The translations under genes were made by a program, and so were the position numbers. Below, piece by piece: positions 45,665-56,472 of a DNA stretch of 64,000 nt; position 1 is the stretch's first letter, and each line of letters begins with the position of its first letter. The stretch comes from Stereum hirsutum FP-91666 SS1. Taxonomy: Eukaryota; Basidiomycota; Agaricomycetes; Russulales; Stereaceae. Under the pieces are notes generated by a model. That model was not told where the DNA came from, did not search any database, and was given only the letters and a program-made list of their open reading frames with translations. The DNA is taken from the NCBI RefSeq assembly GCF_000264905.1, contig NW_006763131.1, positions 3,398,172-3,462,171 of the forward strand. Reading direction: 5' to 3'.

Positions 45665-46537
45665 TTTATATTTGTAACAAGTACGTTAGAATCAGATGTA
45701 AATTCAGACAGGGCTTACAGACCTTGGGGCGACGACATGCAGGATTACACTCTGAGAGAACCGGACGAAGTTTGGCGAGTCAGGCTGGCCTGCCCTGGCA
45801 AGAAGCGTCGAAAGTATAAATCCGGGAATTTCCGAGAATACTCTGTCCTTGTAGGAAACCATCTCTGGTAAGTCCTATATACACGAGGTTGGGAGACAGA
45901 CTACATGATGAGTAACGAAGTTTTGATAGAAAAGGGCGAAAACCTTTGGGTCTAGCTCGAACTACGGGTCGAGGTGCTATCGCGCCTCAACCCTTCATAC
46001 TCCACAGACCCTCCAGGGTTCCTTTCTCCTATGCTACCAAGTCTACTAACAAGGCGGATCATAGAGCATGTCCTGTTCGATTTCTTCAGGGACTCTTTGA
46101 GATAATCTCGTCGTACCGGTAAATAAGTTGCGCCTACCTTGTGCATGATCATGGAACGACTGGCAGCGAGAGATCATCGTGGTGGCCACTTCGAGAGTGT
46201 GGGCGTATCGCACAGCCGCTGTTGGTCGGCAGATGCCTCCGACTACTTGGCCCGCCAATGAGAATGTGCTTTTGTCTGGATAGCATGGAGTACAGCCGAT
46301 AGGTAAGGTGCGAATGATGATAGAGTAGTATAACTAGTGCTACAAAGCGGCAACAGTACGAAATGCATCATGACAGGTAAAGAGCTGACAGTCTACGGTC
46401 TACAAAGAAAAACATGCTACAGATATTCCAACAAAACATATGTGATACAAAACAAGTACAGTGACAAATATGGGATACCGTGAGTCATCGGGCATGCAGC
46501 GAAAGATGGACGCAGTACCAGACTACATTCCTCGAAT
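45665..46537. other. Intergenic, about 870 bp, no supported gene
   Basis: Contains the promoter side of the F-box gene and the 3' side of the next minus-strand gene. Short frames at 45952-46258 (-) have no conserved motif. Confidence 0.4.
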
Positions 46538-48545
46538 TCAAAGCCCAGAATGCCTCGGAACAAAAATCTCGCTCCATCTCCTAGACTTAGGCTTGGGCGT
46601 ATCAACCTTGCTAGGATCACCTGTGATCCTAGGCGACCCCTCCGACGACGAGCGAGTCATGCCCATCCTCCTCAACACACTTCCAGATCCCCTCGACATG
46701 AGTTTGCGCGTCGCGTCTGAGAGAGACGAACGACGTGAAATCGCAGGGCGAGCTGCTTCCATAACTTTCTGCTCTTCACGATCGCCGTCGACGCTCCCAT
46801 GTCTCCGTGACTTCTTCGCCAACAGATTCGAGTTTCCATCGCCGTTGCTCCTTAGGGCATGATCCGCAGGCCCCGTAATGGCGATCCCCAACGCCTCTGT
46901 GACCAGCCTGTTTATCCTCGTACTCTCCCCGGGCCTGATAAATGGCTCCCTCAGCGTCCCCCTCGTGCCTGCGTCCGACGCTTGATACCAAATCCTACAT
47001 GCCAACATCTGCATTTCGCACGATTCACATAGCGAGCCTTCTTGAGCTCCCGATGGAAGTGCGTGATAGCAGCGAGGAAGTGAAGGGATGGGAAGCGGGC
47101 TGGGCAGAGTGGCCGAGGCTGCGGCATTGATGGATGCAGCGCGGTGGGCGGCAGCAAGGAAAGATGATGGGGTGAAGGAAGTTTGAGTCGGAAGAATCGG
47201 TCCTTGGGAGCAGACTGGTGTAGGAAGAGTGTAGGTGATGGCAGGAAGTGCTGACTCGCTTTGCAAATCCAGAGCGGAGAAGGATATGGGTTGGGTATGC
47301 CGATCGAGGGCGAGTGCAGGGCAAATGGACAATGAGTCTTCAGGATCACTCTGTATGGTGGTGGAAATGTTGTCAGTGGCAACGCAGGAGCGTAACGGGT
47401 GGTGCCCATACCTGAGTTTCTAGTGCAGTCACATAAGCAGTACCACGACCCAGCGCGCTAGTGGCTGCGCTCGGTGCTTCAAGCAGAGACATATCACTAA
47501 AGGTCTCAGACTGCTCAATCACGGGAGACAGGCTTTGAACCGACGGGCCAGTCTAAATCGTTGTTAACCTCATGCCTCCATCGTCTCCGAGCGGAGTGCG
47601 TACCTTCATTACAAGTGACGAATCAACGAGCGTGTTGGGAGATGAGGGGTTTGCTACCATGGGTGCGGCTTGCGTCTGTACAATGATATCCATCTTTACT
47701 GAGCTGTTGTCATCACTGATGAAGAAACATACGTGACTCACCTTGGTAAAGCATTCGCCATAGCCTTGCGATGAGCTGTCCATCGCAGTCCGCTCGTCAA
47801 GAGCCTGCCAATTCAAGCTATGATTAGCTACCGTTAATCATCGTAAAGCAGAACTACTACCAACCTCATAAAATATACTTCCGGAAGCATTTTGATCATG
47901 GATCATGTTCATCGTCAACTGGTGCACAATACGACGTCAGTCTTTATGCGCAATGAGCAAACGGACAAAGCTGAATACATACTTGCTCCATTTCGTCTAA
48001 AGACACCTGTAATTGATTATAAGCGTAATACAAAGCCACAAATTACAGTGTAACGCCTACCCCTGAGCGAGAGTCAGATAACCTGCTCGTGCTGGACCTT
48101 CCCCCGAGAGTGGATGATGTCTGCGAGGTCACAACGCTCGATTTGGACCTTTGCCTCGAAGGTATTCGCGAGCCACTTGACGTGGTAGCTATCAGAATAC
48201 AGAGAGCTATTATGCACACGCACATAGCATGGAAGAGGTCAATAACGTACCTTTTGTCAGGGGACCAAAAGAGCCTGAAGCAGGTATATCGAATTTCTAC
48301 CGTGCGGACGCACAACAGTAAGTGCTAGAATGATAGTAGAGGAATATGAATGACCTCACAGGACGCAACTTCACGAAGTTATTCAAGATGCTACGAGTCC
48401 GTTGAAAGACACCTGAAATAGCCCGTTGAGAACTCACGTCCGACCTGCGGGTGGTGAGCTGGGCGGGCGAGGACGACACTGATACATCCACACTGCTGGA
48501 ATCGTAAGTGGCGAGGACGCCGCCCGGGCTGGTAAGAACGTTCAT
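46538..48545 (-). CDS. Multi-exon Ser-rich protein of unknown function
   Basis: Not recognised. It reads from ATG 48545 (MNVLTSPGGVLATYDSSS) to a stop at 46538-46540 through about eight exons, many of them short, with small introns. Visible segments are a Ser-rich N-terminus, 'RIPSRQRSKSSVVTSQTSS', 'GRSSTSRLSDSRSG', then 'VSLDEMEQ', 'MNMIHDQNASGSIFYE', 'ALDERTAMDSSSQGYGE', 'APMVANPSSPNTLVDSSLVM' and 'PSVQSLSPVIEQSETFSDM'. The longest exon has a Cys-containing block ('GSLCESCEMQMLACRIWYQ'), 'RPGESTRINRLVTEALGIAI' and a basic Ser-rich C-terminus ('AISRRSSLSDATRKLMSR', 'PKSRRWSEIFVPRHSGL'). Several R-x-x-S sites suggest phosphorylation control, which is inference. No signal peptide or membrane helix is seen. 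The exon chain is the main evidence that it is real. Confidence 0.55.
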
Positions 48546-49007
48546 GGTGGCTCAAGAAAAGTATTGGTCAAGAAAAGACCTCCTAAAACGGGTATTATAT
48601 ACGCGCGAGGTGCTCTCGGGAGAGGAGAGACCGCCGTGCGTCCACTGGACGAGACAATCACGAACTGTGACCAAGCAGACCAAGTCGAGAGAACTATTAC
48701 AGTAGCGCGGGTGGCGTCTCGGCAATATCCGCGGAGTTTGATCTCAGCAATTCAACTTTTTAACCCCCGTCGTCCGGGCACGGCACGTCACGGCCTTGCT
48801 CTCGCTCAACGACCTAGTATACGTTGACCGTCGTGTGTGAGGTATCTGGAGACTCATAAGCCTAGCCTGCAGCCGCTCCTGCGCACTGCGTGTCGTCTGT
48901 GCACACTTTATCACTCCGTACCCAAGGCGATCTGAGGCGACCAGAACTTAAAGTTTCAACTTGTTTGTGTTTTTGGAGTCGTCTACTCAGTAGATCGCGT
49001 CTATCAG
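48546..49007. promoter_or_regulatory. Divergent intergenic region
   Basis: Lies between the Ser-rich gene (-) and copy B of the HTH + SAM-like family (+) and must carry both promoters. A TATA-like TATTATATA lies at about 48592-48600, 50 bases upstream of the minus-strand ATG. No open frame is supported. Confidence 0.5.
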
Positions 49008-49763
49008 ATGCCTCCCCACAGAATCCCATCTGTTGACGAGAGGCAAGTACCAATCTTTTTTTTTTCAAATAATCTTTTGTGTACATTAGCTGTCGGCTGA
49101 TGACTGCCGCCCACACTCTATATTGACACAGACGGCGAGCTCGTCGTGCCCAGATACGCTCAGCAGCACGCAAGGGCGAGAGCGTCGCCTCCCTCTCCAA
49201 AAGATTTGAGTACACACGGCGCACAGTCCAAAAGATTGTTAATAACAATCCATACAACGACAACCTACACGAGGACGCAGGTTTCCTCGACATGGATCTA
49301 TCTGAGGAACCTGAGCCGGCGCCACCTCCTCGCAAGGCGAGGCGTGAAGTACGCTGTGTGTGTTTCTATTTATCATGTTTTCGGCAGAAATTTGCTTATG
49401 GGCTGGCTCTCAGTTTCACCTACTCCTAGCGTCCAATCCATAGGCGGTTCTTCGGACGATGGTTCCAGCACTTCACCTCCAACTTCTCCCCGTGCAGGGC
49501 CATCGAATGCTCGCCGGGGCTCTGCTGAGGCCCCAGACCCTATACTAGTATTTATCCGGCCTCTGAACCTTGGAAAAAAGCATGCAGATGCCCTGCGCGC
49601 GCATGGGATTCACACACGAGCACATCTATATGATCTCAGGGAGCTTGACTTAGGCACTCTGCAGGATGTGCTGGGGAAGGTCTTAGTAGACTCAAGACAG
49701 TTCAGTTTACTCGAATGGATGAAACTCCGGTCGGCGATTTCAAAGTGTAACGACGAGGATTGA
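49008..49763 (+). CDS. HTH + SAM-like domain protein, copy B
   Basis: Exon 1 is 49008-49042 (MPPHRIPSVDE plus two bases). Only a GC-AG intron (GCAAGT at 49043, CACAG at 49131) joins it in frame to exon 2, which opens with a very basic helix-turn-helix-like block: 'RRARRAQIRSAARKGES', 'VASLSKRFEYTRRTVQKI', 'VNNN'. An acidic stretch follows (DAGFLDMDLSEEPEP), then an intron with more than one possible junction (about 49350-49443), a Ser/Pro-rich linker and a C-terminal SAM-like domain: 'DPILVFIRPLNLGKKHA', 'LRAHGIHTRAHLYDL', 'QDVLGKVLV', 'FSLLEWMKLRSAIS'. The stop is TGA 49761-49763, and the product is about 190-200 residues. It matches copies A and C in order of parts and in the phase 2 intron before the basic block. 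Transcription-factor-like or chromatin role is inference. Confidence 0.68.
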
Positions 49764-50095
49764 CCATGTAGCGTGTATTTCTTGTAACGTGTGTTTCTTT
49801 CTTGGTAGGGTGTTCAAAATGGTCTCCGCGTGAAATGTTTGTTTTCTTGTTCATAGTACCCAGAATAATTATACTAAGCTCACGAACATTCCAGCCTTTT
49901 CTGGCACTTAATTCTGATGGAACTTTTCCTGTGCTCCACAGGTTCTGACGGTCTTGACGCTTGAAGGTCGAAGGGGCTGCCAAGGACCAGCCCATAAGGT
50001 TTGACCGACCCTGCACCCCGTGAGAATCCTAGCCAGACGAGGTGGACCGCACAGCCAAGTACTTACGCCCCTGCATCTTGCCCCGCCTCTCCACC
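49764..50095. other. Tandem intergenic space between copies B and C
   Basis: About 330 bases separate the two same-strand paralogues. No gene is visible. It should contain the 3' UTR of copy B and the promoter of copy C, with an AT-rich patch at 49840-49880. Confidence 0.5.
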
Positions 50096-51255
50096 ATGTC
50101 CCATATCTCAGACCACCACGAAAGGCAAGCTTGCTGTATATCTGAGTATATGTAGTCGCACGAGCTGATTCTGTTTTCTGCAGGAAAGGTACCCCGTTGA
50201 CATATATGGAGAGTGACGAAGAAACGGAGACGTTGCGCAACTATGGGCCCAGTGACAGGATCCTTTACAAGGATCGTACGGAGAAGGAGAGGTGAGTTGG
50301 CTCATTCCTGAGTTAGAGCCAGGAATGTTTTCTGACGTCAGCCTATAGGCGCATCATCCGCGCTTTCGTGCGTTACGACAATGATAGAGAACACGATAGT
50401 AGAAGGGATCTTATTAAGCGCTACATATGTGGTTATGGCACCGTCGAGAAAGCAATACGCAATACGTATGGAGACGTCCTATCTGAAGACAGTAAGTATC
50501 GACGTGAAAGATTTTGGGCTCTGCGAAACGAGGACGATATGAAGGTAAGTTTGTTTTCGATTACGAACAGCAATGCACTTGGCTTCAAGTTGAGTAAGCT
50601 TAGCTAACTCGATATTGCTCTCGCTGATGATATAGGCCACAACCAAAGGTCGGCATGCACCAATTCATTTGACCTTACAACTACTGACCACTCCACTTCC
50701 TCAGGCCGTACGGTGAAAAGAGGACGCGAAGGCTCAGCGGACTCCGTCTCAGAGATAGAAGAAATCATCCAAACCCCGAGACCCAAACGAACATGCACAA
50801 CGCAAAGAAAGGATGAAGGTCTGTCGATGAATCATAACCCCCAAATCCATCTGTCCCGGCAATGTTTTTCCCCCTCTTATTCATCAACATGTATAGATTC
50901 CGAGCCTGTAACGCGGGCTACCGCTGGCACCAATCGCAGCACCAGATCTACAATGCGCCCCAAGCCACAGACTACGGCTTCGACCTCCAACAAAATCAGA
51001 GCCAAGTCCCCCGTGCTGCCCTCCAAGAAGACTGGCAACGACGCCGAGCTCCTGCGCTTCCTCCAAGCAGCCGAATTGCCCGACAAAACAGCCAGTCTCC
51101 TCGATCGGGAAGGGATCTCGACCATCGACGACCTCAAGTTCATCAAGAATGTGAAGCAATCTTCTCGGGAGGAGATCAAAAAGAGTCTGATGGCGGCAGG
51201 TGGATTTTCCAGGTTGCAGTGGGTGAGATTTGAGGCTGCGTTGGATAGGTTATGA
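50096..51255 (+). CDS. HTH + SAM-like domain protein, copy C
   Basis: The most complete reading starts at ATG 50096 (MSHISDHHE) with a GC-AG intron (50125-50183) leading into 'RKGTPLTYMESDEETE'; a start at the ATG inside that exon (MESDEETE) is the simpler alternative. The next intron, donor GTGAGT at 50292, is phase 2 and precedes the basic block 'RRIIRAFVRYDNDREHDSRR', 'DLIKRYICGYGTVEKAI', 'RNTYGDV', the position equivalent to copies A and B. A middle region has 'KRGREGSADSVSEIEEII' and 'TPRPKRTCTTQRKDE', a basic nuclear-localisation-like stretch. The C-terminal SAM-like domain reads 'AELLRFLQAAELPDKTA', 'DREGISTIDDLKFI', 'KKSLMAAGGFSRLQWVRFEA', ending 'ALDRL' at TGA 51253-51255. Copies B and C are tandem, probably from a local duplication that has since diverged strongly. 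Confidence 0.66.
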
Positions 51256-51872
51256 CTTCGCATAAGGATGTTGGGTTGTGATCTACTCGTACAGTATACA
51301 GTATTTCTTGCCACCCGTTCTCTCTCTGGACTAACTTAGTCCTGTGCCGTGACTCTGCGTGCTGTTGTTCTTGTTCCCGGAGTCTTCTCCGTTTTTTTTT
51401 GGTCTCCGCCATTTAATGTCTGCTTTTCTTGCTCTACCATGATATTCTCGCACCTGCTTTGTTTACTCTTCGGACTACGATGTGTACCTCTCTCAGCGTA
51501 TCATATCCTCTGATTCATATTGTCCTGCGTTTGTTGTTTCATGATGTGATGCTCCCGGCTGCCAAGGTCGCATTCAAGACAATTCATATGTGCATGCCCA
51601 ATTACACTGCATCTGTGTTTATGGATACACCATGTACCATTATAGCGCTGTTTGAATCTAAGGTATTCAGTCTGAACAAACAAGCCCGTCTCATTCATTC
51701 ATTTACTCCTACCATAAGTGCGAGGCATAGAACCACAGCAACGATAACTCTTTTCCAATACCACACCCTTGACCGGGCGTCGTGATCATTTAGTATTCTT
51801 GGTTTATAATTTATGATCTCGCCGCCGGCGTGCCAAGACGTTGCGGAAATACTACACACACAGATTGATCAA
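51256..51872. other. Convergent intergenic space
   Basis: Lies between the 3' end of copy C (+) and the helical protein gene (-). A 118-codon open frame at 51429-51785 (+) looks like non-conserved AT-rich sequence and is not called. Confidence 0.45.
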
Positions 51873-52460
51873 TCAAACACCCTCAAAGTAATAAAAGGGA
51901 CGAATACAAAAGGTGGGTCGCACCTTATTCTGAGTCGATGCTTTATCTAATGCCTTCTTCACCTCCGCTCCCCCACTCCCCATTAACGTCTTCAACTGCT
52001 CATACCCACTACCCAAATCCTTCATGGCCTGCGTATTCTTCTCCAAGACCTCATGCACCGCATTCCCACCCACCTTCTTGCCCAGCTCATACAACTCCGC
52101 CGTTCTCTTCCGAAAAACAATCAACAGCTCGACTTTCACATCCGGCCTCACATCCTCCAAATTTCCGCTCTTCCTTTTACTCTCATCCAGAATCCTCTGA
52201 ATCTCTCCGTATGCCCCCTGAATGATCTCGCGGGCTTCATCCGCATGGTCTGCGGCGACCTGGCCCAGCGAATCGAAAATGGTGTCGACATTGATGTAAA
52301 GGGACAGACCGGGAATGAAGGCGACATGGGAGCGCACAACGTCGCGAGCAACGTCGAGAAAGTAGCGGAAGGCGAGGTTCCATAGCCGGTCCATGGCTGC
52401 ACTGTCGCTAGACCGAGCCGACGCGCAGATGCAGGCGTCGGTGGCATGTTCGAAGTCCAT
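51873..52460 (-). CDS. Helical protein of unknown function
   Basis: A clean frame of 195 codons begins at ATG 52460 (MDFEHATDACICASARSSDS). It is almost wholly alpha-helical and amphipathic: 'AMDRLWNLAFRYFLDVARDV', a short hydrophobic loop 'VAFIPGLSLYINVDTIFDSL', then long charged helices 'ADEAREIIQGAYGEIQRILD', 'ELLIVFRKRTAELYELGKK', 'ALDKASTQNKV'. This pattern resembles apolipoprotein-like or lipid-surface proteins, but I recognise no named family. Upstream on the same strand (52500-52720) is a coding-like stretch ('QQLAHTKLRSVSSLAPTDD') that may be a 5' exon; I found no splice pair that joins it in frame. The stop is at 51873-51875. Confidence 0.55.
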   Translation of the reverse strand: MDFEHATDACICASARSSDSAAMDRLWNLAFRYFLDVARDVVRSHVAFIPGLSLYINVDTIFDSLGQVAADHADEAREIIQGAYGEIQRILDESKRKSGNLEDVRPDVKVELLIVFRKRTAELYELGKKVGGNAVHEVLEKNTQAMKDLGSGYEQLKTLMGSGGAEVKKALDKASTQNKVRPTFCIRPFYYFEGV

Positions 52461-53517
52461 TCTCAGATTGCCTTGTCTCTTGCCACCCCTTCGCTGTCGA
52501 TTCGGACTTTAGACTCAGAAGAGCAACCCAAGTGACATCCCACAATTCTGAAGCAAACCAACTTACGACTTTATCGTTCCAAGGTTGCAGCGTCAGGTCG
52601 AGGTGGGGAATCAGGAAAGAGTGGTCATCAGTGGGCGCCAGGGAAGAGACCGACCGGAGCTTCGTGTGAGCCAGCTGTTGGTCTAAGTTTACACCCAAGG
52701 CCCGTCTGGGAAACAACTCACTGGGACATCGGATGCGGCTATTCCATCACGACATGTTCTGAGTGATGCTTTATGCGTAAACGTCCTTAGCCAGTGGTTT
52801 TCTCACGAAATAAGTTGTGGGTGCCCAGTGATAGGCCAAACGTTCCGGCCGCAAAGTGAGCATGGGGTAGTACATCGGACGGCGGGTTTGACGGAGGAGT
52901 GATTCGAGCTCGTAAATCCACCGAGAGTGAAAATCGTGTCCAGCTCAGTTAGAGGGATAACGCTGTCAAGAGGTTGATATCGAGAGAGGATTTGGATATA
53001 GAGCCTCTGAGGACGTCCGTGACGTTGTTCGAGGGGTGAAGATCCTTGAAAGCATCGGTCCTGTTTGTTTGGAAGTATGGGATGTTGTCAGTATATCTGC
53101 TATATGTCAGACATTCAGTCCGTATCCGCGCTCACGCATTGCTTGTCATCATAATGCAGGGTATCCTGAAGTACAGAAACAGTGGATACATCGATTATTG
53201 CTGGTTGCATAAATAATGAGAATCCGCGGCGAAAGAAAAAAAAAAGTTTGCGATACACTGCGATAAGTGAACAGCGTCAAAGTTGAAGGCAGGAGGTCAA
53301 ATGCGTGGATATGTTCAGGATAGCAAAGCGAAACTGGACGTGTGCATTGAATAACGATGAATGCAAGGTGGTGATACAGACGCAAAAGGCTAGGAGTTCA
53401 AAGTTCGCACGGTAGTAACTTGTAAAAATAAAAACCTGGAATTCACTCCATTGATAACCGGGCGTAGAGGACCACGAAAGAGAGAAAAAAAGCCAAACAC
53501 CCACCAGAACAATCCTA
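52461..53517 (-). other. Coding-like stretches in different frames; possible decayed gene
   Basis: Minus-strand translation gives several coding-like pieces that do not join cleanly: 'DAFKDLHPSNNVTDVLRGSI' then 'SSLDINLLTALSL' ending at TAA; an overlapping second frame 'RYQPLDSVIPLTELDTIFTL' then 'GGFTSSNHSSVKPAV'; and a third frame 'SRWIYELESLLRQTRRPMYY' then 'LAYHWAPTTYFVRKPLAKD' with TAA at 52771-52773. Moving from one to the next would need frameshifts or splice sites that I cannot find. A short-exon start 'MMTSNA' at 53152 with a GTGAGC donor is possible. It may be a pseudogene or a small gene with unusual introns. Confidence 0.3.
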
Positions 53518-56472
53518 TCATGTCGCAAAAGCCCGCGGCGAGGAAAACGAACAAGCCTTCCTCCGTCTCCCGATCGTCATCAAACCCGAGGTCGTCTTCG
53601 ATGAGGCGTCTTCTCGCTCGTCTGACGTACCAGGGCCGAACGTCATGGTGACATTGGCCGGTCCCTCCCTTTCCCACTGGCTCACCAAGCTCGAAATGTC
53701 TGGATGACTTGTGCTCGATCGTCGTATTCCCGGTGCTGGTGCGGAGAGATGGGTCGATTCGGCTGTGGTCGAGGACATCTTGAGGGAAGAAATGTTGGGA
53801 GTACGGCTGTATGATGAGCGACTTGAAGAACTGGGCCGCCTGGTGTGAGGAGGAGTGATCGAAGACGATGTAACTTGATGGATATGCGTTGGAGATGGCG
53901 TTTGTTTCGAAGCCCGATTCGCAGTGAAGAAATTCAGATGCTCGTAACTCCGTCCTGAACTTTTTCCAATAGACGCGGACGAAGGCTTCCTGGCAATCGG
54001 AGACAGCGTCGGCACTTCATGACTCCTGACCAGCCTCAACCCAAGATCACCACTCGCACTGGACTCCATTCCACCAACATCAGTCTCGTCACCACCCTCT
54101 CCATCTCCCTCACCCTCCACCTTCCCATCGTCCTCCGTCCCAGATCCAGACCCGGACCCAGAACCCTCCGCCATCTCTTCCTTATCCTCCCACATCTTCT
54201 CCACACCATCTGCCCTAACCACCCTCGCCTTCTCATTATCAATCTCGACCTCCAATCCCCTCTCTACCTCGCCCTCCAACCTCTCCAATCCTTCCCTGCC
54301 CCTCTCCCTCGCAATCCTTGGCAACGTATACCTCACCCACTCCCTACAGCTCGCAAATGCCTCCTTACTCGCGTCCAGAAACGCAAACGCCTGGAACACA
54401 TGGACCGCATCCTCGTACAATTCGTGTCGCACTTCCACTCCCGCGAGCGTTGCTTTGTGTGCCAAGAGCGTAATTTCGTCACGCAGGACTTCGGCTTCGC
54501 CGGATTGTACGAGCAGCGGGGGAAGGTTTTGGAAGGTGCCGAAGAGGGGGGAGGCGTAAGGGTGGGTTAGGTAGCGTTCCATGTGGGGACCCAGGTAGCA
54601 GGCTACTGGGTCGAGGTGATCCCCCATGGCGGGAATGGGGACGATATCAAAGGCGGCGTTGCGGTCCCATGAGTCGCAGCTGAGAGTTAGATCTTCAGAA
54701 GAGAGAAATATAGATGCAATGAGCGTCAGAGCAGATGGAAAGACATAATGCATACGGGAAGAATGATACGCACCGACCCATGGAGACATTAGGATAGCAC
54801 CGCCGGGCATGGGATAGTCATTATCACGAAGGTACATAAGTAGAGCGAGCGAGAGACCGCCTCCGGCACTATCTCCAGCGATTAAAATATTCTGCGGTGG
54901 TATATGTAGGTCGTCGACGAGTCGTAAGTACGATGTCGCTGCGTCGTGTAACGACCCAGGGAATCGTGTTTCTGGTGCAAGACGGTAATCGAGAGCTGTA
55001 TGAAAAGAACTTGAAGGTCAATTGAATGATGCTCCAAGATAAACATGAATGACTCCGTACCAAATACTCGACAGCCGGTTGCTTTAGATAATGGGACAGT
55101 TATTCCCCTATGAGTGGCAGGCGAAGCCAGATAATACGCGCCTACGGATAATATCGTAAGTGTGTGGTCCTCATCCAGAGCACTGAGACACAACCTACCG
55201 CCATGCAAAAACAATATTACTCTCTCCTCGTACTGCTTTCTTGGCTCCGCCTTGTCCGTCTTCTCGTCCTGGTCCTTACTATTATGCTGCCCATGCTTCC
55301 ACTCCGCCTGCAACTTCTGCCACAACTTCTTACTGACGACCCATTCACCTGACAGCTCCCTCGATCCGTCTTCCTGGGCGTCAAACGCAGCCAATATTCC
55401 GCGCAAATTGCGTTTACGGACACGGAAGGTAAGGGGGGTGACTAGAGCGTCTGAGGGTAATGGAATGAGGTTGCCGAGGCTTATGAAGGTGCGTATTGTG
55501 GCCTGTTGCGCGAAGTGTTAGATGTTAGTAAAAGTAGATAAATGTGTCAAGGATATGTGGTGTCGGGAAGAGGAGAGAGCGGGCTTACGATGTCAACGAG
55601 TTGGGAGTGCTGACCTGCGCCGCGCATGATTGAGGAGAGGATAGTCATCTGGATTCCCCATGACTTCTTACGTGGTCCCCAGATAGTATGTGTGAAGACA
55701 TCTGCTGCAAGCTCCGTTGCTGTAAGACAAATACGAAAATAAGCACACGAACGACAAAAACCGACAAGTCATCATTCTCGAACCAAACAACCACCACAAC
55801 AGCGAGGATGTGCGAATGCAGGATCCGTCAATGAAACGGAAAGCCTGAAGTTCAGCATTGCAAGCCATGATCTCATTCGCGCTCAGCTGACCAGTTCGGC
55901 GCGGAGTGAAACCAGCGGAACCAATGAGGTCCGTCTCCAAACAGTCACACGATCGCAGCTCGACCAGAGAGCGACGCAGGATCCGAAACATTCGGAGGCG
56001 GATACACACCGCGTCCAGTTCCACCTTCATCGAGGGTCCAAGCGCCACAGTGGCCGCCGACAGTAGCGCCTCGGTGACCTCAAGGGTCGTACCACACCCA
56101 AAGATGAAAGCAAACGAATTATGCATTCGCAGCGGTGAGCAAACCGAATAAAGCAGAACAAAACTCACTCTTGAACGCAACGACGACTCCCAGCTTCGCC
56201 GCGCTCCACAAAGTCATCGAAAGCCCATCCTGCTGCTTCACGCTTGGGTCGACGCGCGACGAAGGAGGCGCTACGCCTGGCTTTTCGTAGTGTCGTAGCA
56301 GACTAGAGACTGAGACTCGGCGTTTGAGGTTGGGTGGTGGTGCTTGTGGCAAAGTGTTAGGCAGTGCGAGAGTTGTTGTCGATGATGAAGAAGAGGAAGA
56401 GGAAGAAGACGAAGCAGTGTTTATGTTCGGGACGACGACGCGGGAGAGAGGCCAGGGTAGAGGGATGGCCAT
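53518..56472 (-). CDS. Hormone-sensitive-lipase-type alpha/beta hydrolase (esterase)
   Basis: This is an alpha/beta-hydrolase fold-3 enzyme of the HSL/steryl-acetyl-hydrolase type, expected to cleave carboxylic esters such as acetylated sterols or lipids. It runs from ATG 56472 (MAIPLPWPLSRVVV) to a stop at 53518. Landmarks in order: a Ser-rich N-terminus, 'WGPRKKSWGIQMTILSSIMR', 'LFLHGGAYYLASPATHRG' (HGG oxyanion motif, formed across an intron), 'ALDYRLAPETRFPGSLHDA', the nucleophile elbow GDSAGGG, 'MSPWVDLTLS', then the acid Asp in 'EVLRDEI' and the catalytic His in 'DAVHVFQAF'. After the fold comes a ~200-residue disordered tail, acidic then Ser-rich. The triad is complete. The intron separating exon 1 from the WGPRKKSW exon is about 440 bp (near 55723-56166), far longer than its neighbours. 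The exact C-terminal end could change if a small intron near 53630 is used. Confidence 0.85.

Noticed and set aside
50096..50183. GT-AG splicing of copy C exon 1 through the GTATAT donor at about 50139
   Set aside because: That join creates a TGA at the junction; the GC-AG join or a later start keeps the frame open.
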